From contig NZ_CP016268.1 in NCBI RefSeq assembly GCF_001677435.1, positions 726,001-790,000 of the forward strand: a stretch of 64,000 nucleotides of DNA, given 5' to 3'. This DNA comes from Woeseia oceani (lineage in GTDB: Bacteria > Pseudomonadota > Gammaproteobacteria > Steroidobacterales > Woeseiaceae). A model generated the notes under the pieces. The model was not told the DNA's origin. It saw only the letters and a list, made by a program, of their open reading frames with translations, and did not search any database. Both the position numbers and the translations under genes were made by a program. Of this stretch, positions 25,701 through 32,865 are shown piece by piece (the first letter of the stretch is position 1; the number at the start of each line of letters is the position of its first letter).

Positions 25701-28490
25701 GATCGTGCGCTGGCTTCCTGGAGCAAGGACCGCAACGCCCGACAGCGGGTGGAAGAGCTTAAGCGGCACTTGCACACGCTCAAAGGCGGGGCGCGCATGG
25801 CCGGAATCAGCGCCATGGGCAACCTGAGCCACGAGCTGGAAACACTGCTGATCGGCATTGACGATGGGCGGGTACAACCGACCGAAGAAATAGACGGGTT
25901 GCTGCAGCAAAGCATCGATGAACTGCATCGCATGCGAGACAATGTCATTGCGGGGCTCACGGTAAAATCGGCGCGGTCGCTGGAAGGGCGTATTCGCGCA
26001 GTCACCCTGGGTGGTGACAGCGCCATTATCGATCTCAGCGACGACGGGTTGGATACAGGCAGCACTGCGCCGTCCGAATTTTCCACGGAGCCGGGCGAGA
26101 ACGTCAGCATGACGATCGTTGGCGATCCGGATGCGTCGGCGGAGTTGCCCGCAATAACGGACGACGGCATCACCGGGCTTGATGACTTCGTTGATGTTGA
26201 TGCGTCGCCTGCAGAAGAGTTTCCGCCGTTCGACCAGTTGGCGGGCGGCCCGTTGGAGTCGGTCGACATCACGATCGAACCTGAGTGGGCGGATATGGAG
26301 GCGGCCGAACCTGAAGGTCAGGCGTCCGAACCCGCCGATGCCATCGCCGCGACGGACAATGAAGCATCCAATCAGGCACAACCGGGCGAGGCGGAAGAAT
26401 CGGCTGCAGCCGAAGAGCCTGTGCTGCCTGAAGAGCCAGTTGTTACGGAAGAGCCCGCGGTAAGCGACGAACAGGCGGCGCCGGTGGCAGAGCAAGATGC
26501 AGCACAAGCCGCGGAACCGGACGATGCCGGCATGTTGCTGGACGACGTTGAAGCGGCAGATGAGGTCGAAGAACCCGAAAGGGTTACCGATGAGTTGAGC
26601 GCGCGTCGCATGATGCGAGCTGAACCTGTCGACGAGACCAGCAGTCGCCGGTCGGGTGGTCGCGGTGAACAACGCCAGGAAACGGCCCGGATTGACGCTG
26701 ATCTGCTGGAAGATCTGCTGAACGCCGCTGGCGAAATCAGCATTTATCATTCGCGATTGAGTCAGCAGATCAACACGATTGAGTTCCACGTTGAGGAGCT
26801 CGAGCAAACCGTCATTCGCTTGCGCGAACAGCTGCGCAACCTGGAAATCGAAACCGAAGCGCAAATCATGCATCGTCATCAGGACACGCTGGTGGCGAAA
26901 GATTTTGATCCGCTGGAAATGGATCGCTATTCCAATATCCAGCAACTATCGCGCGCGCTCGCCGAATCCGCGAGCGATATGGCCAGTCTCAAAGACCTGC
27001 TACAGAACCAGACTTCCGAAGCCGAGACGTTGCTGGTGCAGCAATCGCGGGTTACCGCGGAATTGCAGGACGGGTTGATGCGCACCCGCATGGTGCCGTT
27101 CGAACGCCACGTACCGCGACTGACGCGCCTTGTTCGGCAGGCGGCGACCGAGGTCGGCAAGCGTGCGGAACTGGCTGTAGAAGGGGCTTCCGGCGAGCTG
27201 GACCGGCAGGTGCTGGAGAAAATGCTGCCGCCGTTCGAGCACATGATGCGCAACGCGGTTATTCACGGTATCGAATCGCCGGAACAGCGCCAGGCGGCGG
27301 GTAAGCCCGCGAATGGCCGGATAACCATTCGACTGCACCGCGAAGGCGCCGAAATGGTGATCGATGTCTCCGACGACGGCGCGGGCCTGAACGTCGACGC
27401 GATACGCCGCAAAGCGTTCGAGCGCGAGTTGCTGCGTGCTGACAGCAAAGTGTCTGACGCAGAAATCATGCAACTTATTCTGACGCCGGGTTTCAGTACC
27501 GCAGGTGTTGTGACTCAGTCAGCGGGTCGTGGGGTTGGCATGGACGTGGTTGCCAACGAGGTCAAACAACTTGGCGGCTCGCTGCAGATATCCTCGGTGA
27601 TCGGGCAGGGCACAAACTTCACAATTCGCTTGCCGTTTACGCTGGCCATCACTCAGGCGCTGGTCGTGCGTACCGGCGACGAAGTGTATGCCCTGCCGTT
27701 GCCAACCGTTGAAGGCGTTGCCCGTATCGCCCGCTCGCAACTGCAATCGATGCTGAATCAACCTGAACCGGTGTACGAGTACGGCGAACAAAGCTATCAC
27801 TTCCGGCACCTGGGCATGTTCCTCGGTGGTCAGGCGGCATCGCTGCCCGAGGATGACAGCTTCGTGCCGGTTATCCTGGTGCGTTCCGGCGATCAGGCCG
27901 TTGCGCTGTTGACGGACCAGATGCTGGCGAGCCAGGAAATCGTCGTCAAATCACTGGGTCCCCAGCTGTCCAGTGTGCGCGGTATTTCCGGAGCAACCAT
28001 TCTGGGTGATGGCCGTATCGTCCTCATTCTGGATATCAATTCGCTGGTACGCAGTGGCATGCCGATAGTCGAGGTCCGAAGTGCGTCACCGTCGCCAGTC
28101 GACGAACGACCACTGGCGCTGGTTGTCGATGATTCGATTACTGTACGCCGCGTTATGGAACGCTTCCTCACCCGCAACGGTTTGCGCGTGGTTACGGCAA
28201 AAGACGGTATGGATGCAATCAGCGTTCTGCGCGACGCTACGCCGGATATTATTTTGCTGGACATAGAAATGCCGCGTATGGACGGCTACGAATTTGCGAC
28301 CCACGTACGCAACGATGAACGGGTATCCGATGTGCCGATAATCATGATTACCTCCCGCTCGGGCGACAAACACCGGGCGCGTGCAATAGAAATTGGTGTC
28401 AACGATTACCTGAGCAAACCTTATCAGGATGCGCAGTTGCTGGATGCCATTGCACGCTTGCTCGACGAACGCGGGATCAGTTTCCGATGA
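22785..28490 (+). CDS. chpA: Pil-Chp hybrid histidine kinase ChpA (CheA-like, multi-HPt)
   Basis: The central kinase of the type IV pilus chemosensory system, 1901 aa. The N-terminal ~600 residues are FimL/ChpA-like, with a degenerate HPt around His61. Three canonical HPt motifs follow: His674 (FHTLKGSGRM), His823 (CHTLHGSANM) and His997 (LHTLKGGARM). An acidic Ala/Glu/Pro linker runs at ~1060-1290. Next come the CheA dimerisation domain, the HATPase domain (N box near 1486, DVSDDGAGLN near 1526, SAGRGVGMDVV near 1580), a CheW-like domain and a C-terminal receiver with Asp1782/Asp1783 and acceptor Asp1826 (LLDIEMPRMDG). P. aeruginosa ChpA is about 570 residues longer with more phosphotransfer modules. 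It overlaps the next gene by ATGA. Confidence 0.95.
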   Translation: MSGQTDIEKQVSSGATATTRSLALVSHELMETIRAAHLALEECVDGRGGNSALVRAGNLLHQVRGALRMTESYGAALLTEEMEGVCNHLVRLSGGPGRDEGMDALTRAMVQLPAYIERLLGGGRDIALVLLPLLNDLRAVRGQPLLSEGTLLLLNLSPSSGKKERAAREPSGEDPAVLATRLRPRFQLALLGLIKGGDAQKHLKTLADVAAKLEQAATRDEMYQLWWILGGVLESLNNGGLDVSVAVKRLLGQADRQIKRLIDEGPQIFKDQAVTDLQNNLLYYVARSGNAGPRISEIRAAFNLAELLPGDEQVAHARESLSAPSVKLMQTVGAAIKEDLGRVKDVLDIYVRTGMQKSSELVPQLDLLKKISDTLGVLGLGELRGNIDSEIDRLKSVVRESGNASEATVLEIASTLLRVEDRLDQQLIRLIAPQGQHPDDSDNDGTDGNRSEDSDYKQVAEAVMRESIINLARIKETFSQSMTGDGDSHGVDSVPALLRGIKAGLLMLNKTRAMSVFERIADLISLSLSGDGPRRLEPKETDRLADAIVSIEYYMETVKAGRKDPWYMLDNAEACLSVLDGMERRLRSHAPATADAGSSATGRATPDAARHMSTSVIDEAPVVAGDAEHLDPELLELFIEEAKEEIATINRNLPQWVDHPEDLETLITVRRSFHTLKGSGRMVGAERIGEYCWSIENLLNRLINRTLARTPPMTEFIASAANIVPELVEQLEVGIEPSSDIALMMARANAFADGDPNAAVLTIASAEADQEPESDALEMDPVLLDIFSKETAGHLQAIREFIASCDGHRPPFQISDKLHRSCHTLHGSANMANVDRGVAVAGALNRYVRRIYDYQVGIDNAGLALLEQAAVAIETIVADINQTGRERKDYAELIAQLGAATVQVEPAEEAEAAMDEGAAEEPLTIDSGETPVADVAADEPAESPAQESDDSDYDAEIAAIFSEEAAELLEAADRALASWSKDRNARQRVEELKRHLHTLKGGARMAGISAMGNLSHELETLLIGIDDGRVQPTEEIDGLLQQSIDELHRMRDNVIAGLTVKSARSLEGRIRAVTLGGDSAIIDLSDDGLDTGSTAPSEFSTEPGENVSMTIVGDPDASAELPAITDDGITGLDDFVDVDASPAEEFPPFDQLAGGPLESVDITIEPEWADMEAAEPEGQASEPADAIAATDNEASNQAQPGEAEESAAAEEPVLPEEPVVTEEPAVSDEQAAPVAEQDAAQAAEPDDAGMLLDDVEAADEVEEPERVTDELSARRMMRAEPVDETSSRRSGGRGEQRQETARIDADLLEDLLNAAGEISIYHSRLSQQINTIEFHVEELEQTVIRLREQLRNLEIETEAQIMHRHQDTLVAKDFDPLEMDRYSNIQQLSRALAESASDMASLKDLLQNQTSEAETLLVQQSRVTAELQDGLMRTRMVPFERHVPRLTRLVRQAATEVGKRAELAVEGASGELDRQVLEKMLPPFEHMMRNAVIHGIESPEQRQAAGKPANGRITIRLHREGAEMVIDVSDDGAGLNVDAIRRKAFERELLRADSKVSDAEIMQLILTPGFSTAGVVTQSAGRGVGMDVVANEVKQLGGSLQISSVIGQGTNFTIRLPFTLAITQALVVRTGDEVYALPLPTVEGVARIARSQLQSMLNQPEPVYEYGEQSYHFRHLGMFLGGQAASLPEDDSFVPVILVRSGDQAVALLTDQMLASQEIVVKSLGPQLSSVRGISGATILGDGRIVLILDINSLVRSGMPIVEVRSASPSPVDERPLALVVDDSITVRRVMERFLTRNGLRVVTAKDGMDAISVLRDATPDIILLDIEMPRMDGYEFATHVRNDERVSDVPIIMITSRSGDKHRARAIEIGVNDYLSKPYQDAQLLDAIARLLDERGISFR

Positions 28491-28957
28491 GTGCAGCGAC
28501 TGAAGAGCTCTACAGCCTGCTGGTGCCGTTGACCGAGGATCGCCTGATCGTGCCGCGTGCTTGCGTTGCTGAAGTGGTGCGTTATTCAGAACCAGAACAT
28601 TTGCCGGGCAGCGAACCCTGGCTGTTGGGTACCGTCAACTGGAACGGCCGCGCGCTACCGGTGGTGTCGTTTGAAGGCGCGATCGGCAGAGAGCTGCCGG
28701 CGGTTACCGGGCGAACGAGGGTCGTGGTCTTTTATGCCAGTACCGGTCGTTTGCGTGCCGGTTATTTCGGCATATTGACGCAAGGCTTTCCGCAACTGGT
28801 GCGAGTCAATCGCGAAGTTCTGAAACTCGACAAGACGACTGACTGGTCCAGCGACCTGCCCGTATTGTGCCGGGTCAAAATGATCAATGAGTATCCGCTG
28901 ATTCCGCACCTGGAACGGCTGGAGTTAATGATTTGTCAGGATCAGCCTGACGCCTGA
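28487..28957 (+). CDS. chpC: CheW-like chemosensory protein (ChpC-like)
   Basis: A 156-aa CheW-domain protein whose ATG overlaps the chpA stop (ATGA). Conserved CheW elements are YSLLVPLTEDRLIVPRACVAEVV, GSEPWLLGTVNWNGRALPVVSFEGA and the final CRVKMINEYPLIPHLERLE. In P. aeruginosa ChpC is the second CheW adaptor of the Pil-Chp system, located after chpB. Position and size support this name; chpB is absent here. Confidence 0.85.
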   Translation: MSAATEELYSLLVPLTEDRLIVPRACVAEVVRYSEPEHLPGSEPWLLGTVNWNGRALPVVSFEGAIGRELPAVTGRTRVVVFYASTGRLRAGYFGILTQGFPQLVRVNREVLKLDKTTDWSSDLPVLCRVKMINEYPLIPHLERLELMICQDQPDA

Positions 28958-28969
28958 GGATCGGCCGGT

Positions 28970-29704
28970 TCAGGCCAGGTCACCCCAACGTGACTGCACC
29001 AGCGTGATCGCCGCAATGGCGGCAGTTTCCGTGCGCATTACACGCGGCCCCATCGACACAGCGAGGTATCCGGTATCGAGCGCGCGTTCCTGTTCCAGCG
29101 CGCTCAAGCCGCCTTCGGGACCGATCAACAGTTCCACAGAGGCAGGTTGCAGCGTCAGTGCATGCAAACTCTGTGGTGCGTCGGGCAGCAGGATCAGTCG
29201 CGTTGCTGTCGTGTCTTTTTCCGCAAGCAGGGCATCCATGCGGCACGGTACGTCTATTCGCGGTGGTCGATTGCGGCCGCACTGTTCACAGGCGCTGCGG
29301 CTGACCGCCTCCCAGTGGCGGGTACGTTTGTCGGCGCGTTCTGTGTCCAGGCGTACAACGGAAAATTCCGAAAGTAACGGCGAGATACGCTGCACTCCGA
29401 GTTCCGTGGCTTTTTGCACGACGGTGTCCATGCGATCACCACGAGACACGCCCTGAATGAGGCGAACCGGCAGCGGTGATTCGCGATCGCCGTTAGCAAA
29501 CTGCAAGACCGTGACCTGTACCTGCGTCTTGCTGATCGCCTCGATGCGCGCCCGGTACTCGCCACCGCGGCCATTGAACAAGATCACTTCGTCGCCGGCT
29601 CGTGCGCGCAACACGCGACCGATATAGCGTGCCTGATCGCCATCAATGCTGAGTTGTGCATCGATAGCGAGCGGTAACTCCACGAAAAGGCGCGGCGACG
29701 ACAT
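28970..29704 (-). CDS. rsmE: 16S rRNA (uracil(1498)-N(3))-methyltransferase
   Basis: A SPOUT-fold methyltransferase that modifies U1498 of 16S rRNA, 244 aa from ATG 29704. It has an N-terminal PUA-like domain (RLFVELPL..., ARYIGRVLRARAGDEVILFNGRGGEY). The SAM-knot motifs are QGVSRGDRMDTVVQKATELGV, LLIGPEGGLSALE and MGPRVMRTETAAIAAI. A longer frame extends upstream but lacks conservation. It is convergent with chpC, with 12 bp between the stops. Confidence 0.96.
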   Translation of the reverse strand: MSSPRLFVELPLAIDAQLSIDGDQARYIGRVLRARAGDEVILFNGRGGEYRARIEAISKTQVQVTVLQFANGDRESPLPVRLIQGVSRGDRMDTVVQKATELGVQRISPLLSEFSVVRLDTERADKRTRHWEAVSRSACEQCGRNRPPRIDVPCRMDALLAEKDTTATRLILLPDAPQSLHALTLQPASVELLIGPEGGLSALEQERALDTGYLAVSMGPRVMRTETAAIAAITLVQSRWGDLA

Positions 29705-29812
29705 GCGGGTAACTCCGGCTGCTGGCGGCGCTATTAGGCCGCCACCCGTATACGATGTCAAAGGCCCGCGGACTCGTTATGATGAGGGCCTGTTTGCCTG
29801 AATCGATTTGCG

Positions 29813-30400
29813 ATGCCTAGCCGTTACACCGTCAATCCTGTAGCTGGCATTATCCAGCCGGCCGACTTTTGCCCGTCGCCGAACCAGGATGAGCGACCGG
29901 CCGGCACAGAGCCGGAATTGCTGGTGTTGCACGGTATCAGCCTGCCGCCCGGCCAGTACGGCGGACCGTACATCGAACAACTGTTCACCAATTGCCTGGA
30001 TCCGAACGAGCACGAGTACTTCGCAGAAATTCACCAAATGCACGTATCTGCGCACCTGTTATTGCGTCGCGACGGCACGCTCATTCAGTTTGTGCCGTTT
30101 ACACGCCGGGCCTGGCATGCGGGATTGTCGTCATTTCGTGGCCGGGAGCGCTGCAATGACTATTCGATTGGAATCGAGCTGGAGGGGTGCGACGAGCAGC
30201 CGTACAGCGACCAGCAATACGCAAATTTGGCGCCGATAATCAGCGCCTTGCGCGAGGTTTACCCGGCGCTGGACGCACGCTCAATTGCCGGTCATTGCGA
30301 CATAGCGCCGGGCAGAAAAGACGATCCCGGCCCTGCTTTCGACTGGCTGCGATTGTATGATGTGCTTAGCCAGAATCGCGTAACGCCCGGAATGTCATGA
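29813..30400 (+). CDS. ampD: 1,6-anhydro-N-acetylmuramyl-L-alanine amidase AmpD
   Basis: A cytosolic zinc amidase that removes the peptide from 1,6-anhydroMurNAc peptides during cell-wall recycling; its loss de-represses AmpC-type beta-lactamases in many species. It has 195 aa. Zn ligands are expected at His40 (VLHGISLP), His161 (AGHCDIAPGRKDDPGP) and Asp171, with Lys169 as a catalytic residue, equivalent to E. coli positions plus about seven. The ampD stop overlaps the ampE ATG (ATGA). Confidence 0.96.
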   Translation: MPSRYTVNPVAGIIQPADFCPSPNQDERPAGTEPELLVLHGISLPPGQYGGPYIEQLFTNCLDPNEHEYFAEIHQMHVSAHLLLRRDGTLIQFVPFTRRAWHAGLSSFRGRERCNDYSIGIELEGCDEQPYSDQQYANLAPIISALREVYPALDARSIAGHCDIAPGRKDDPGPAFDWLRLYDVLSQNRVTPGMS

Positions 30401-31329
30401 AACTGATTGCACTGCTTATCGGCCTGATGGTCGAACGACTCGCGACCCAGCTTTTTCACTTGCGTGAACTGCGCTGGCTCGACCGGGTGATCGACACCGG
30501 CTGTGCACAGGTTGAACGCTTTGCCAGCTGGCCTGCCATCATTCCCGTGATCCTTCTGGCCGTGTCGCTGATGCTGCCGGTTGTGCTCTTCACGTACATG
30601 CTGGGCGACACATTGTTCGGTTTTCCGTACTTGTTGCTCGCCGTTGTGGTCCTGTTTTTTTCGCTCGGCCCGAAGGATATAGGCGAAGAGGTCGACGACT
30701 ACTGTTCGGCGATTGAGTCTGGTGACGCGGAGCAAGTGCGCACCACGGCTAAAGCGCTGCTCGAAAAAGACGTACCTGAAGACAGCTGGGTGCGCGTGGA
30801 GAAAGTCGAGGAAGCCGTTTTCGTGCAGGCCAATAACCGCTTGTTCGCCGTAATTTTCTGGTTCGCGTTACTGGGGCCGGCCGGTGCCTGGGGCTATCGG
30901 GTTACCGACCTGATTCGCCGGCGCGCGGTGTTCAATGCGAATCGTGCCGCAATGCCGGGCCCTGAGGGTGACGAGGACAACGATGCCTCGCAGGCGGTGG
31001 CGGCCGCCGCAACGACCCTGCACAGCTGGCTTGCATTTGTACCGGCGCGTCTGACCGCGTTGGGCTATGCGCTTGCCGGCAGCTTCGACGGTGCGCTGAG
31101 TGCGTGGCGACAAGCCCCGGAGCAGATTCCTGCCAGCAACGGCGAGCAAAATGAAATGCTGCTGGCCCGGGTCGGCCGGGCGGCGCTGGCCTTGCCTGAC
31201 AGTGACGATGAAAGCGAAGAAGAGCGGGGCATTCGCGGAGCCGCAGCGGCCAACAGCCTGGTATTTCGGCTGTTGCTCTTGTGGGCAGTAGCCATCGCGG
31301 GCATGACGCTTTACGGCGCGATGGTCTGA
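30397..31329 (+). CDS. ampE: AmpE-like regulatory membrane protein
   Basis: An integral membrane protein of 310 aa, AmpE/CobD-like. It starts MKLIALLIGLMVERLATQLFHLRELRWL, and predicted membrane helices lie at ~45-65, ~68-90, ~150-172 and at the C-terminus (SLVFRLLLLWAVAIAGMTLYGA). The motif QANNRLFAVIFWFALLGPAGAWGYRV is shared with AmpE proteins. It is coupled to ampD. The molecular role is not firmly established; it is associated with cell-wall recycling signalling. Confidence 0.9.
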   Translation: MKLIALLIGLMVERLATQLFHLRELRWLDRVIDTGCAQVERFASWPAIIPVILLAVSLMLPVVLFTYMLGDTLFGFPYLLLAVVVLFFSLGPKDIGEEVDDYCSAIESGDAEQVRTTAKALLEKDVPEDSWVRVEKVEEAVFVQANNRLFAVIFWFALLGPAGAWGYRVTDLIRRRAVFNANRAAMPGPEGDEDNDASQAVAAAATTLHSWLAFVPARLTALGYALAGSFDGALSAWRQAPEQIPASNGEQNEMLLARVGRAALALPDSDDESEEERGIRGAAAANSLVFRLLLLWAVAIAGMTLYGAMV

Positions 31330-31334
31330 GGCGC

Positions 31335-32198
31335 GTGCGCCGGACTATTGCGCTTTGCCTGTGCTGCGTTGTCGGCGCTTGCAGCGAACCCGTACCTCCA
31401 CCTGATTCAAACCGCGGCGCAGCGCAGCGTATTGTCACGCTCGCCCCCAATCTAGCCGAACTGGTTTATGCCGTGGGCGCGGGTGAGCAGCTCGTTGGTG
31501 TCAGTGCGTACAGCGATTATCCCGCGGCCGTGCAGTCCTTGCCTGTCGTTGGCGATGCACTGATGGTTGACCTGGAACAGTTGGCACTGCTGCGCCCCGA
31601 TGTGCTGCTGGCCTGGGAAAGCGGCACTCCCAGTCACGTTGTTGATGAATTTCGTGCCCGCGGTTACCGCGTTGCAACGATACGCACCCGGCGGTTGCAG
31701 GACATAGCCAGTGCGTTGCGTCGTATTGGCGAGTTGACCGGGCATGCTGACGAAGCCGAACTCGTTGCGAACCGTTTTCAGAGTGACTTGCAAGAGCTTG
31801 CTGATGACTATGCGGGCACCAGTGAGATCCGGGTGTTCTACCAGGTGTCGAGCCGACCCTTGTACACCGTCAACGGCAGCCACTATGTGAGCGAGCTGAT
31901 CGAATTGTGCGGTGGCCGCAATGTATTCGAAGACCTGGGCGAGCTCGCGCCCATGATCGCTGAAGAAGCGGTGCTTGAACGCGATCCGGAAGCCTTGTTG
32001 GCTGCCGACGTTGATGGCAGCGATGCGTTCGCGGTGTGGGCGCGCTGGCCATTGATGAGTGCAAATCGCTACGACAACCATTTTCTGGTTCCGGCGGATG
32101 AGATTGGCCGACCGACCACCCGGCTGATCGCCGCCGGGCGGGAGATTTGTCAGAGTCTGCAACTGGGCCGTGAGCAGCGCGCAGCGTCAGAGCCGTAG
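31335..32198 (+). CDS. btuF: cobalamin-binding substrate-binding lipoprotein
   Basis: A periplasmic binding protein of the BtuF type, about 287 aa. The signal peptide ends VVGAC, a plausible lipobox. Family motifs are RIVTLAPNLAELVYAVGAGEQLVGVSAYSDYP, LEQLALLRPDVLLAW, YTVNGSHYVSELIELCGGRNVF and EEAVLERDPEALL. GTG 31335 was chosen because the upstream extension lies inside ampE; the gap to the ampE stop is 5 bp. It is convergent with the btuB/adenosyltransferase pair. Its permease and ATPase are not adjacent. Confidence 0.88.
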   Translation: MRRTIALCLCCVVGACSEPVPPPDSNRGAAQRIVTLAPNLAELVYAVGAGEQLVGVSAYSDYPAAVQSLPVVGDALMVDLEQLALLRPDVLLAWESGTPSHVVDEFRARGYRVATIRTRRLQDIASALRRIGELTGHADEAELVANRFQSDLQELADDYAGTSEIRVFYQVSSRPLYTVNGSHYVSELIELCGGRNVFEDLGELAPMIAEEAVLERDPEALLAADVDGSDAFAVWARWPLMSANRYDNHFLVPADEIGRPTTRLIAAGREICQSLQLGREQRAASEP

Positions 32199-32311
32199 GG
32201 GCTTACCTGCAGCGGCAGGGCATGCGTGCTGCGTGTCCGCTGATCACCGGCAATCAGGGCTGAGCTCCTGAGTGCTTACTGCGAACGCAAGCTGCGATTG
32301 CAGGCCGTTGC

Positions 32312-32860
32312 TCAGCGACTGCGGTCCCAGATAACTTCCTGGCCGGATTCTTCACGCGCCAGGCGACGCGCTATAACAAACAGCAGGTCAGAAAGGCGGT
32401 TCAGGTAGTGCAGGACTTCTGAGCGCACGGTCTCCTCGCGCTGCAAACTGCGTACCCGGCGTTCTGCGCGCCGTACTACTGTGCGCGCCAGATGGCAGGC
32501 GGCTGCTGCGGGTCCACCGCCGGGCAGAATGAAATCCTTGAGGCGCGGCAGATCGGCATTGAACGCGTCCAGTTGCGTCTCGAGCCGTTCGATGAACGAG
32601 GCTTCGATCGCGCTGTGGCCGGGGATGCAGAGTTCGCCGCCGAGGTCGAAAAGGTCGTGCTGCACTTCAAGCAGGCACGACCTAATCGAGTCCGGCACGC
32701 TGGCGTGCGTCAACACCACGCCGATCGTGGAGTTCGCTTCGTCGACGGTGCCGTACGCTTCCACCCGCAAGCTGTCTTTCTGCACCCGGCTGCCGTCGCC
32801 CAAACCGGTGCTGCCATCGTCTCCTGTGCGAGTGTAAATCTTGCTGAGGCGATGACCCAT
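32312..32860 (-). CDS. pduO: cob(I)alamin adenosyltransferase (PduO/MMAB type)
   Basis: Transfers the 5'-deoxyadenosyl group of ATP to cob(I)alamin, making coenzyme B12. It has 182 aa. Signature motifs are KIYTRTGDDGSTGLGDGSRV, EAYGTVDEANSTIGV, FILPGGGPAAAACHLARTVVRRAERRV and LNRLSDLLFVIARRLA. It lies 5 bp downstream of btuB and so shares its riboswitch-controlled transcript: import and activation of the vitamin in one unit. Confidence 0.94.
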   Translation of the reverse strand: MGHRLSKIYTRTGDDGSTGLGDGSRVQKDSLRVEAYGTVDEANSTIGVVLTHASVPDSIRSCLLEVQHDLFDLGGELCIPGHSAIEASFIERLETQLDAFNADLPRLKDFILPGGGPAAAACHLARTVVRRAERRVRSLQREETVRSEVLHYLNRLSDLLFVIARRLAREESGQEVIWDRSR

Positions 32861-32865
32861 GGTAG

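Noticed and set aside
25551..26945. A 464-codon open frame on the minus strand opposite chpA
   Set aside because: It lies entirely inside the well-supported chpA coding sequence, opposite the acidic linker. Its translation has no recognisable domain; it results from high GC and biased codon use.
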